Source: Halopseudomonas xinjiangensis (GTDB taxonomy: Bacteria; Pseudomonadota; Gammaproteobacteria; Pseudomonadales; Pseudomonadaceae). From it: a stretch of DNA of 64,000 bases. This document shows positions 7,308 to 15,687 of the stretch, piece after piece. The position numbers and the translations under genes are program-made. The first letter of the stretch is position 1; each line of letters starts with the position of its first letter. The notes beneath the pieces are model-generated. The model did not search any database and was not told the origin of the DNA. It saw only the letters and a list, made by a program, of their open reading frames with translations. The stretch spans positions 744,001 through 808,000 of the forward strand of contig NZ_LT629736.1 of NCBI RefSeq assembly GCF_900104945.1, written 5' to 3'.

Positions 7308-9203
7308 ATGACAAAAAAAATGCATGCTTGGCCGGTAGCGGCCTTGCCTCTGGCGATCGGCCTGGCCAGTTTCGCAGGATCGGCTCACGCCGTTAATTTC
7401 AACGTTGGTGAGCTGGAAGGTCAGTTTGACTCGCAGCTATCCATCGGTGCCAGCATGTCTACACAGAATGCTGACAAGCGTTTCATCCACACCCTGAGCG
7501 GCGGCGAAGCCGCGGCGCGTACGTCCGACGACGGCCGCCTGAACTATGCCAGCGGTGATTTCTTCTCCAAGATTTTCAAAGGCGTCCACGACCTCGAGCT
7601 GCGCTACGGCGACTCCGGCGCGTTCTTCCGTGGCAACTACTGGTACGACTTCGAAGTGAAGGACGGCAGCCAGCGCTTCTATGACATCCAGGAAGACGGC
7701 CGCCACCCGCTGCAGAAAGGCTCGGGTTATCAGCTGCTCGACGCCTTCGTTTACCACAACTATTTCATCGGCAACAATCCGGGCAACGTCCGCCTGGGTA
7801 AGCAGGTCGTCAGCTGGGGTGAAAGTACCTTCATCGGTAACTCGATCAACTCCATCAACCCGATCGATGTGGCGGCCATCCGCCGTCCAGGCGCAGAGCT
7901 GAAAGAAGCGCTGCTGCCGGTCGAGATGCTGTACCTGTCCCAGGGTCTGAGCGAAAACCTGAGCATGGAGGCCTTCTACCAGCTCAAGTGGCGCGAAACC
8001 GTTCTGGATAATTGTGGCACCTTCTTTGGTTCCGACACACTGGCGCGTGGCTGTACCGACCGCCTGGTGGTAACTGGTTCGGACTTCCCGCAAGGCGCAA
8101 CCCCGACCGGTAGCTACATCGTTCGTGAGCGCAAGGACGAGCACGCCGATGACGACGGACAATTCGGTGTGGCCTTCCGCTGGTTCGTGCCTGCGCTGAA
8201 CGACTCCGAGTTCGGCTTCTACACCATGAACTATCACAGCCGCACGCCGATCTATTCGAACGTCGCTGGTAATCAGCTGGTTCCGGGTCAAACGGCGTTG
8301 GCGTTGGCTGCAGCTGCCCGTCAGGCGGCCGCAGCGGGCGATCTGACAACTGCAGCAGCCTTGGGTGCGCGTGCAGAAGCGCAGGGTGCTCTCGCAGCAC
8401 AGGGCACCATCACCGGCTACGACGGCAGCACCGGCCCCGCCGGCTACTTCTTCGAATTCCCCGAAGACATCCGTCTGTACGGTATGAGCTTCCAGACCAT
8501 GGTCGGCCCGGCTTCGGTTGGCGGTGAAATCAGCTACCGTCCGAACATGCCGCTGCAGATCAACACTGGCGACATGAGCCGGACTGCGCTGAACCTGGGT
8601 CAGGACAACACTCACCGTGATTACGCAGGCGCAGCGCCTGGCACCTACATCAAGGGCTACGAGCGCAAGGAGTTCTGGCAGGCTCAGGTCACAGCCGTAC
8701 ATTTCATCGATCGCGTCATGGGCGCAAGCCGTCTTTCACTGGTCGGCGAAGCCGGTGTGAACTACATCAGCGGCCTGGATGATGGCGACGGCGCTACCAA
8801 ATTCGGTCGTGACTCCTTGTTCGGTCAGAGCCCGTTTGCCGACGGCACTTGCTCGTCCAATGAAGGCACTGCCGTTGCGGACCGCTCGCCGAACGCCGCC
8901 AGCTGGTGTGAAAACGACGGTTACTACACCGATTGGTCATACGGCTACCGTGTCCGCGCTGCGCTGGATTACGCCAACGTGTTTGCCGGCGTGAACCTGT
9001 CGCCGAGCCTGGCCTGGTCGCACGACATCGAAGGTTACGGTCCCAACTTCACCGAAGATGCCAAGTCCATCAGCGTCGCGCTGAACGCCGACTACGCCAA
9101 CAAGTACAACGCCTCGATCAGCTACACCGACTTCTTCGACGGCAAGTACAACACGTCGGTTGATCGCGACTTCGCCGCTGTCAGCATGAGCATGACGTTC
9201 TAA
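7308..9203 (+). CDS. DUF1302 family exported protein (copy 1)
   Basis: The start is the ATG after ACGGAG, which gives a signal peptide (MTKKMHAWPVAALPLAIGL...GSAHA) and a mature protein of about 600 residues beginning VNFNVG. The protein is rich in aromatic and Gly/Asn residues in alternating patterns and ends in a C-terminal phenylalanine (SMSMTF), as outer-membrane beta-barrels do. DUF1302 proteins are usually encoded beside DUF1329 proteins in pseudomonads and are thought to act at the outer membrane, but no reaction is established. This copy carries an alanine-rich insertion (about nt 8290-8405) absent from copy 2. The DUF1329 gene follows after 26 bases, evidently as one operon. Confidence 0.85.
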   Translation: MTKKMHAWPVAALPLAIGLASFAGSAHAVNFNVGELEGQFDSQLSIGASMSTQNADKRFIHTLSGGEAAARTSDDGRLNYASGDFFSKIFKGVHDLELRYGDSGAFFRGNYWYDFEVKDGSQRFYDIQEDGRHPLQKGSGYQLLDAFVYHNYFIGNNPGNVRLGKQVVSWGESTFIGNSINSINPIDVAAIRRPGAELKEALLPVEMLYLSQGLSENLSMEAFYQLKWRETVLDNCGTFFGSDTLARGCTDRLVVTGSDFPQGATPTGSYIVRERKDEHADDDGQFGVAFRWFVPALNDSEFGFYTMNYHSRTPIYSNVAGNQLVPGQTALALAAAARQAAAAGDLTTAAALGARAEAQGALAAQGTITGYDGSTGPAGYFFEFPEDIRLYGMSFQTMVGPASVGGEISYRPNMPLQINTGDMSRTALNLGQDNTHRDYAGAAPGTYIKGYERKEFWQAQVTAVHFIDRVMGASRLSLVGEAGVNYISGLDDGDGATKFGRDSLFGQSPFADGTCSSNEGTAVADRSPNAASWCENDGYYTDWSYGYRVRAALDYANVFAGVNLSPSLAWSHDIEGYGPNFTEDAKSISVALNADYANKYNASISYTDFFDGKYNTSVDRDFAAVSMSMTF

Positions 9204-9229
9204 ACATTCGCTATCAGGAGAAAAATAAT

Positions 9230-10600
9230 ATGCGTATAGCAACAACTCTCATCGGTGCTGGCGGCCTGGCCCTCAGCATGCTCGCTACCAGTGTCATGGC
9301 GCAAAGCCTGACCCAGGAAGAAATCAACAAGCTTGGCAACGAGCTGACCCCGGTCGGTGCAGAGAAGGCCGGCAACGCTGAGGGCACCATCCCCGAGTGG
9401 ACTGGTGGTCTGAGCCCGGAAGCGGGCGCCGAGCTGGAACGTAACTTTCGCGAAAACCCGGTCAAGGCCGAGCAACCGCAGTTCACCATCACTGCTCAGA
9501 ACTATCAGCAGTACAAGGACCACCTGACTCCTGGTCAGGTGGCGTTGTTCGAACGTTATCCGGAAACCTTCCGCATGCCGGTTTACGAGACCAAGCGGAC
9601 CGTATCCTTCCCGCAGGAAGTCTACGACCAGGTCAAGGAAACGGCCGGACAGGCCAAGCTGGTCAACGGTGGCGATGGTATTTCGAACTTCAGCCACGGC
9701 TCGTTCGCGTTCCCGATTCCGAAGTCCGGCGCCGAGGTGGTGTGGAACCACATGACGCGCTATCGCCAGAACATCAAGCGTTCCTACGTTCAGGCGATGC
9801 CGCAGACGAATGGCTCCTACACCTTGATCAAGTTCGAGGAAGAAGCGGCCTATCCGCAGTACATGCCTGACGTCGATCTGGAGAAGGCGTCCAACACTCT
9901 GCTGTACTTCAAGCAGCGTGTAGAAGCGCCTTCGCGTCTGGCCGGTAACGTGCTGCTGGTACACGACACCCTGGATCAGCTGAAAGAGCCGCGGATGGCG
10001 TGGGTCTACAACGCTGGCCAGCGTCGCGTGCGTCGTGCTCCACAGGTTGCATACGACGGCCCGGGTACCGCGTCTGACGGTATGCGTACGTCCGACAACT
10101 TCTCCATGTATAACGGCGCACCTGACCGTTATGACTGGAAACTGGTTGGCAAGAAGGAAATTTATGTTCCTTACAACAGCTACAAGCTGGTTGATCCCAA
10201 CCTGAAGTACGAAGACATCCTGAAGGCAGGGCACATCAACCCGGAGCACACTCGCTTCGAGTTGCACCGGGTTTGGGAAGTGCAGGGCAACGTGAAGCAG
10301 GGCCAGCGCCACATCTACGCGCAGCGTAACTTCTTCGTGGATGAGGACTCCTGGCTGATCAACCTGGCTGATCATTACGACGGTCGTGGCACCCTGTGGC
10401 GCGTAGGCGAAGGTCATATCGCCCATGCCTACCATCAGCAACTGCCGGGCTACGCAGCCGAAACGCTGTATGACCTGGTAGCTGGTCGCTACATCGCTCT
10501 GGGGATGTACAACGAGGAATCGTCGGCGCCGGTCTACGGCACGAACCCCTCGTATAACGAATTCACCCCGGCGGCACTGCGTGCCTCGGGCGTTCGTTAA
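9230..10600 (+). CDS. DUF1329 family exported protein (copy 1)
   Basis: This 456-residue protein has a signal peptide (MRIATTLIGAGGLALSMLATSVMA) followed by SLTQEEINKLGNELTPVGAEKAGN, the characteristic N-terminus of DUF1329 proteins. These are LolB/outer-membrane-lipoprotein-sorting-like periplasmic proteins of unknown substrate. GGAGAAAAAT lies just before the ATG. It follows the DUF1302 partner by 26 bases and is closed by an intrinsic terminator, so the pair forms a bicistronic unit. The C-terminus (FTPAALRASGVR) is identical in the second copy. A role in trafficking a hydrophobic compound across the envelope is inferred from family context only. Confidence 0.87.
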   Translation: MRIATTLIGAGGLALSMLATSVMAQSLTQEEINKLGNELTPVGAEKAGNAEGTIPEWTGGLSPEAGAELERNFRENPVKAEQPQFTITAQNYQQYKDHLTPGQVALFERYPETFRMPVYETKRTVSFPQEVYDQVKETAGQAKLVNGGDGISNFSHGSFAFPIPKSGAEVVWNHMTRYRQNIKRSYVQAMPQTNGSYTLIKFEEEAAYPQYMPDVDLEKASNTLLYFKQRVEAPSRLAGNVLLVHDTLDQLKEPRMAWVYNAGQRRVRRAPQVAYDGPGTASDGMRTSDNFSMYNGAPDRYDWKLVGKKEIYVPYNSYKLVDPNLKYEDILKAGHINPEHTRFELHRVWEVQGNVKQGQRHIYAQRNFFVDEDSWLINLADHYDGRGTLWRVGEGHIAHAYHQQLPGYAAETLYDLVAGRYIALGMYNEESSAPVYGTNPSYNEFTPAALRASGVR

Positions 10601-10623
10601 GCGGTAACCTTTGGGTGTGACAG

Positions 10624-10650
10624 AAAAGGGGCCTTCGGGCCCCTTTTTTA
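10624..10650 (+). terminator. Intrinsic terminator of the first DUF1302/DUF1329 operon
   Basis: AAAAGGGGCC-TTCG-GGCCCCTTTT stem-loop with a UUCG tetraloop followed by a run of T, 24 bases after the DUF1329 stop codon. Confidence 0.93.
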
Positions 10651-10714
10651 TTTAGCGATGCTGTATTGGCAATTCGATCGACCCGCATGCTTGCAAGCGC
10701 GGATCTACATCATT

Positions 10715-10738
10715 TAGGAGCGGGCATGACCGCGAAGA
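10715..10738. repeat. REP palindrome (type A)
   Basis: TAGGAGCGGGCATGACCGCG plus GAAG, the same element as at 3836 in opposite orientation, lying between the first DUF operon and the second AraC gene. Confidence 0.8.
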
Positions 10739-10843
10739 AGAATGTACGAATCTGCCGACCTGACACGCCGTCCTGAAGCGTCCTGCGTCCCGCACTGAAA
10801 GCAAGCGCGGGGTATATGGTTCGCCCGACGACGGCGTTGTGTT

Positions 10844-11893
10844 TCAGACTACCGCAGCGCCAAGCCTGCCATGCGCCCGATCCTTGAAGGCCGTGGGGCT
10901 CATGCCCGTCCAGCGGCGGAATGCACGAGTGAAGCTGCTGGGATCAAGAAAGCCAAGCTCGAAAGCTATTCGCCCCAGGTTCAGCTTGCCTTCCTGGATC
11001 AGCCTCATTGCCAGCTCCATGCGCACTTCATCGAGCAATTTTTCGTACGTCGTCTGTGTTTCACTGAGCTTGCGGCGCAGGTGACGCGGGCTCATGTTGA
11101 AAGGCGTGGCGACCATGTCCTCGGACACTTCGCGTTGAGCGACCAGCACCCGAATACGCTGCTTGACCTGTTCGGCAAAGTTCACGTTGGGCAGATCGCC
11201 CAGCATGTCTTCCAGCGACGCATCCAACCGCTTGCGCAGAAAAGCATCCGCCGAGGGGAGAGGGTTGCGCAACAGGGCGCGGCTCATTCGGACGGCAATG
11301 CGCTTGGCACCCAGCCGTACCTTGCCGCTCAGTACCGATTCGCAGTAGGGACGAGTGCCCTCATGCTCGCCCGCCAGGCGGGTTTCCAGCACGAGCGGCG
11401 CCTGGCCGTTTTCCAGTGAGCTCCAGATTTTGGCACACTGCGCGACGACCGCTTCCATATGTAGCGGATGCGGGGTGCCACGGGGCTCGAAATAGATGGT
11501 GAAATACTGATCGTCTTCGACGGAGTACAGCTGAACCTGAGTGCTGAAGACTGAAATGTAACGGAGTACGCGCTGAACGGCGTCGCCTACGGTTTCGCTG
11601 GAGACTGCTGCCAGGCCAAGGACCTTGAGCGTATTTGAACAATAAGCCTGACCCATGCGCAGGCCAAAGCATTCATCCTGGGTGACTCGCGCTGCGGCGT
11701 GCCAAAGACGATTCATGTCGGTCTGGCTGATCTGGGCGAGGCTCTGATCGGTCGGTGCGCAATGCTGGCGCAAATCGGCCGGCAGATCCCGCAATGACTT
11801 TCCACACTGTTCCATGGTCTGGGCGATGCCTTGGGCCCAGAACGCTCTCTCCTGCAACCGTTCGCAGGGCAGCGGATGGAGAATCTGATTCAT
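10844..11893 (-). CDS. AraC-family transcriptional regulator (copy 2)
   Basis: This 349-residue paralogue of the regulator at 5791-6825 has the same arabinose-binding-like N-terminal domain and a C-terminal AraC DNA-binding domain (MSPRHLRRKLSETQTTYEKL, then LGRIAFELGFLDPSSFTRAFRRWTGMSPTAF). GAGG precedes the ATG. It is divergent from the second DUF1302 gene across 270 bases, matching the arrangement of copy 1. The DNA-binding helices are nearly the same in both regulators while the sensor domains differ more, so they may see related sites but different signals. The effector is unknown. Confidence 0.88.
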   Translation of the reverse strand: MNQILHPLPCERLQERAFWAQGIAQTMEQCGKSLRDLPADLRQHCAPTDQSLAQISQTDMNRLWHAAARVTQDECFGLRMGQAYCSNTLKVLGLAAVSSETVGDAVQRVLRYISVFSTQVQLYSVEDDQYFTIYFEPRGTPHPLHMEAVVAQCAKIWSSLENGQAPLVLETRLAGEHEGTRPYCESVLSGKVRLGAKRIAVRMSRALLRNPLPSADAFLRKRLDASLEDMLGDLPNVNFAEQVKQRIRVLVAQREVSEDMVATPFNMSPRHLRRKLSETQTTYEKLLDEVRMELAMRLIQEGKLNLGRIAFELGFLDPSSFTRAFRRWTGMSPTAFKDRAHGRLGAAVV

Positions 11894-12163
11894 TCCCGCC
11901 TCTCGTCTAGTTTTCTTGTTCTTATTGATACGCGACCGTGTGCCCGATCGTCGTGCGAGGCTCTAAATTGCTATATTGGGTAAACAATTGCAACAGATTA
12001 TTCCGCAGGGCAATTGCTGCCATTCATTCGTTGAATGTCCCTCTGAGACAAAAGACTCGTCCTAATCGGACAAATGCTTCGGCGAAGCCGTGACAGACTA
12101 ATCACCGATGCCAGAGCCATCCCAAGGCCTGGCACTCGTGATTCATTCCAACGGAGCAGCACA
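11894..12163. promoter_or_regulatory. Divergent control region of AraC copy 2 and DUF1302 copy 2
   Basis: AT-rich intergenic segment containing GTCC-TAATC-GGAC (near 12059-12071) and TGACAGACT at 12091-12099, the latter shared in sequence and approximate position with the control region of copy 1. The last 20 bases before the ATG (ACGGAGCAGCACA and start) match copy 1 exactly. Confidence 0.45.
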
Positions 12164-13993
12164 ATGACAAAAAAAATGCATGCTTGGTCGCTCGCCGCAT
12201 TGCCCCTGGCAATTGGTCTGGCCAGCTTCTCTGGTTCAGCAGCCGCAGTCACCTTCAACCTCGGCGAAGTCCGCGGCCAGTTCGATTCGCAACTGTCCAT
12301 CGGCGCCAGTATGTCCACCCAAAGCGCGGACAAGCGCTTCATCCACTGGGGTACTTCGGTCGACGGCGTTCCTCAGAACGGCCAGGCTCTGGCTCGTACC
12401 TCGGATGATGGTCGCCTGAACTATGAAGCTGGCGATGTGTTCTCCAAGATCTTCCGCGGTGTTCATGATCTTGAGCTGAACTATGGCGATTCCGGTGCGT
12501 TCTTCCGTGGCAAATACTGGTACGACTTCGAAACCAAAGACGGCAGTCAGCGTTTCTATGACATCGATGACGACGGCCGCGATCCGTTGGTCAAAGGCTC
12601 CGGCGTCGAGCTGCTCGACGCATTCGTGTACCACAACTATTTCATCGGCAACAATCCGGGCAACGTACGCCTGGGTCGGCAGGTAGTCAGCTGGGGTGAA
12701 AGCACCTTCATCGGCAATTCGATCAACTCGATCAACCCCATCGACGTGGCCGCATTCCGTCGTCCGGGCGCCGAGATCAAGGAAGGCCTGCTCCCGGTCG
12801 AGATGCTGTATCTCTCTCAGGGCCTGACCGAAAACCTGAGCATGGAGGCGTTCTACCAGCTGAAGTGGCAGGAAACCGTTCTGGATAACTGCGGTACTTT
12901 CTTCGGCTCCGACACGCTGGCAACCGGTTGTAACGATCGCCTGGTTTACGCCGGTGTCGATTTGCCTCAGGGTGACCCTCGTCTGAACGGGCGCATCATT
13001 TCTCGCGCCATGAAGGACCAGCAGGCTAGTGACAGCGGTCAGTACGGCGTTGCGTTCCGCTGGTTCGTACCTGCGCTGAATGACACCGAATTCGGCCTGT
13101 ACGCTATGAACTACCACAGCCGCACGCCGATCTACTCGAACATCGCTGGTACCTTTGCCGCTACCCAGAGCCCGGCGCAGCTTCAGCCAGGTCTCGGCGG
13201 CGTAGTCGGCGCTGCAGGCTATTTCTTCGAATATCCTGAAGATATCCGCCTGTACGGCATGAGCTTCCAGACCAGCATCGCTGGCACCTCGGTTGGTGGT
13301 GAAATCAGCTACCGCCCGAACATGCCCATGCAGATCAATACCGGCGACATGAGCCGTACCGCTCTGCTGGCTGCAGTCGGCATCCCGGGATCTGACAACA
13401 CTCACCGCGGCCTGGAAGGGCAGGTGGCTCCTGGCGGCTACATCCAGGGTTACGAGCGCGAAGAGTTCTATCAGGCCCAGGTCACAGCCATCCACTTCAT
13501 CGATCGCGTATTGGGTGCAAGCCGCCTGGCTATCGTTGGTGAAGCCGGTGTGAACTACATCAGCGGTATCGGTGAAATGCGCTACGGTCGCGATTCGCTG
13601 TTCGGTCAGAGCCCGTACAACGAAAACGATACCGGCGCAGCTGGTACTTGCGCGTCGCAGAGCGGCAACGATCCGTCGCGCTATCGCAACAGCTGGTGCG
13701 AAAACGAAGGTTTCTTCACAGACTGGTCGTACGGCTATCGCGTTCGCGCAGGTCTGGATTATTCCAACGTGTTCATGGGCGTCAACCTGTCGCCGAGCGT
13801 TACTTGGTCGCACGACATTGAGGGTAACAGCCCCAACTTCACCGAAGATGCCAAGGCAATCAGCCTGGGTCTGAACGCTGACTACGCGAACAAGTACAGC
13901 GCGTCGCTCAGCTACACTGACTTCTTTGATGGCAAGTACAACACCTCGGTTGACCGTGACTTCGCGTCGCTCAGCTTCAGTGTGACTTTCTAA
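12164..13993 (+). CDS. DUF1302 family exported protein (copy 2)
   Basis: About 609 residues from the ATG after ACGGAG, with a signal peptide (MTKKMHAWSLAALPLAIGL...) and a mature part closely similar to copy 1 along its whole length. Shared segments include SIGASMSTQ, FRGKYWYDFE, VVSWGESTFIGNSINSINP and a final SFSVTF with terminal Phe. The loop that is alanine-rich in copy 1 is short here (around nt 13150-13210), and other loops such as those near nt 12960-13020 and 13610-13690 also differ. Conserved strands with variable loops fit an outer-membrane barrel. It is followed at 28 bases by its DUF1329 partner. Function is not established. Confidence 0.85.
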   Translation: MTKKMHAWSLAALPLAIGLASFSGSAAAVTFNLGEVRGQFDSQLSIGASMSTQSADKRFIHWGTSVDGVPQNGQALARTSDDGRLNYEAGDVFSKIFRGVHDLELNYGDSGAFFRGKYWYDFETKDGSQRFYDIDDDGRDPLVKGSGVELLDAFVYHNYFIGNNPGNVRLGRQVVSWGESTFIGNSINSINPIDVAAFRRPGAEIKEGLLPVEMLYLSQGLTENLSMEAFYQLKWQETVLDNCGTFFGSDTLATGCNDRLVYAGVDLPQGDPRLNGRIISRAMKDQQASDSGQYGVAFRWFVPALNDTEFGLYAMNYHSRTPIYSNIAGTFAATQSPAQLQPGLGGVVGAAGYFFEYPEDIRLYGMSFQTSIAGTSVGGEISYRPNMPMQINTGDMSRTALLAAVGIPGSDNTHRGLEGQVAPGGYIQGYEREEFYQAQVTAIHFIDRVLGASRLAIVGEAGVNYISGIGEMRYGRDSLFGQSPYNENDTGAAGTCASQSGNDPSRYRNSWCENEGFFTDWSYGYRVRAGLDYSNVFMGVNLSPSVTWSHDIEGNSPNFTEDAKAISLGLNADYANKYSASLSYTDFFDGKYNTSVDRDFASLSFSVTF

Positions 13994-14021
13994 GACTGGC
14001 AGAATTAGGAGAAACAATAAT

Positions 14022-15392
14022 ATGCGTATGCAAACAACTCTTTTGGGTGCAGGCGGTCTGGCGTTAAGCCTACTGGCATCCAGCGTTATGGCCCAGTCTT
14101 TGACCCAGGATGAAATCAACAAGCTGGGTAACGAATTGACTCCGATCGGTGCAGAGAAAGCGGGCAATGCTGACGGCACCATCCCTGAGTGGACTGGCGG
14201 CTTGTCGGAAGACGCCGGCCGGATGCTCGAGGATCACTTCTCTGAAAACCCCATGGACCAGGAACAGCCCGAGTTCACCATCACTGCTCAGAACTATCAG
14301 CAGTACAAGGACAAGCTGACTCCCGGTCAGGTCGCGATGTTCGAACGCTACCCGGAAACCTTCCGTATGCCGGTCTACCCGACCAAGCGTACTGTCGGTT
14401 ACCCACAGGAAGTGTACGACCAGGTCAAGCGTACCGCTGGCGAAGCCAAGCTCGTCAACGGTGGCGACGGCATCTCCAACTTCGCGCACGGCACCTTCGC
14501 CTTCCCGATTCCAAAGTCGGGCGCCGAAGTGGTGTGGAACCACAACACTCGCTATCGCGTGAATATCAAGCGCTGGTACATGCAGGCCATGCCGCAAACC
14601 AACGGTTCTTACACGCTGATCAAGCTGGAAGAAGAAGTTGGTTATCCGCAGCTGATGCCCGATGTTGACGAGTCGCAGATCCCCAACACTCTGCTGTTCT
14701 TCAAGCAGCGCGTGAATGCTCCGTCGCGTCTGGCTGGTAACGTGCTGCTGGTACACGACACGCTGGATCAGTTGAAAGAGCCGCGCATGGCGTGGGTTTA
14801 CAACGCCGGTCAGCGTCGTGTTCGTCGCGCTCCGCAGGTTGCATATGACGGTCCAGGTACTGCATCGGACGGCATGCGTACTTCCGACAACTTCTCCATG
14901 TACAACGGTGCACCTGACCGTTACGACTGGAAGCTGGTCGGCAAGAAGGAAGTCTACGTACCGTACAACAGCTACAAGATGACCGAGCAAGGCCTGAAAT
15001 ACGAAGACGTGCTCCAGGCTGGTCATATCAATCCGGAACACACCCGCTTCGAGCTGCACCGTGTGTGGGAAGTGCAGGGTAACGTCAAGCAGGGTCAACG
15101 TCACATTTACGCACAGCGTAACTTCTTCATGGACGAAGACTCCTGGATGATCAACCTGGCTGACCACTATGACGGTCGTGGCACCTTGTGGCGCGTAGGC
15201 GAAGGTCACCTGGCCTTCAACTACAAGCACAAGATCCCGGGTTACGCGATCGAGACCCTGTACGACCTGCTGGCTGGTCGCTACATCGCTCTCGGTATGT
15301 ACACCGAGGAAGAGTCCGCACCGCAGTTCGACTTCCAGCCGAACTACAACCAGTTCACCCCGGCTGCACTCCGTGCTTCGGGCGTTCGTTAA
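14022..15392 (+). CDS. DUF1329 family exported protein (copy 2)
   Basis: 456 residues, exactly the length of copy 1, with signal peptide MRMQTTLLGAGGLALSLLASSVMA and the same mature start SLTQDEINKLGNELTP. Long central stretches (for example LAGNVLLVHDTLDQLKEPRM and the segment up to NSYK) are identical to copy 1, so the duplication is fairly recent or the sequence is tightly constrained. Preceded by AGGAGAA and closed by an intrinsic terminator. It forms a two-gene operon with the DUF1302 gene. A periplasmic role in lipid or hydrophobic-compound transfer is a family-level guess. Confidence 0.87.
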   Translation: MRMQTTLLGAGGLALSLLASSVMAQSLTQDEINKLGNELTPIGAEKAGNADGTIPEWTGGLSEDAGRMLEDHFSENPMDQEQPEFTITAQNYQQYKDKLTPGQVAMFERYPETFRMPVYPTKRTVGYPQEVYDQVKRTAGEAKLVNGGDGISNFAHGTFAFPIPKSGAEVVWNHNTRYRVNIKRWYMQAMPQTNGSYTLIKLEEEVGYPQLMPDVDESQIPNTLLFFKQRVNAPSRLAGNVLLVHDTLDQLKEPRMAWVYNAGQRRVRRAPQVAYDGPGTASDGMRTSDNFSMYNGAPDRYDWKLVGKKEVYVPYNSYKMTEQGLKYEDVLQAGHINPEHTRFELHRVWEVQGNVKQGQRHIYAQRNFFMDEDSWMINLADHYDGRGTLWRVGEGHLAFNYKHKIPGYAIETLYDLLAGRYIALGMYTEEESAPQFDFQPNYNQFTPAALRASGVR

Positions 15393-15424
15393 GTAATAGT
15401 GTTGCTCGTTTAGTTTGGGATTTG

Positions 15425-15450
15425 AGGGGCGCTCCGGCGCCCCTTTTTTT
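15425..15450 (+). terminator. Intrinsic terminator of the second DUF1302/DUF1329 operon
   Basis: AGGGGCGC-TCCG-GCGCCCCT stem followed by seven T residues, about 30 bases after the DUF1329 stop. It has the same placement as the terminator of copy 1 but a different stem sequence. Confidence 0.93.
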
Positions 15451-15564
15451 ATGCGTTTTTGCCTCGCCCACGGTAATCGGGCCGAGTCTGCGACCTCCTT
15501 GAAGTGGTGGAACGCGCAGGCAGCGAGTCGACCCGATCCATCCCGCAGTACCGCCGCTTCCCAT

Positions 15565-15589
15565 TGTGAGAGGCACGACCCGCGGCGAC
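15565..15589. repeat. Degenerate REP-like element (type C)
   Basis: TGTGAGAGGCACGACCCGCG followed by GCGAC. A close variant (GTGGGAGGCGCGACTCGCGG) occurs at 40735-40754, suggesting a third REP subtype. Confidence 0.45.
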
Positions 15590-15687
15590 CCCTGGGGCAA
15601 AGACAGACTCTTCCGCTCGGACTTGACTCGCCGAGATGCTAAACTTCGCTCATTCGAAATCCGGCACTTCCATCAGAGATCCTTCCC

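Noticed and set aside
12236-14182. Very long open frame (about 648 codons) on the strand opposite DUF1302 copy 2, with similar ones opposite DUF1302 copy 1 and both DUF1329 genes
   Set aside because: They mirror strongly biased coding sequence on the other strand, lack signal peptides, domains and ribosome sites, and arise wherever the sense codons are GC-rich and conserved.
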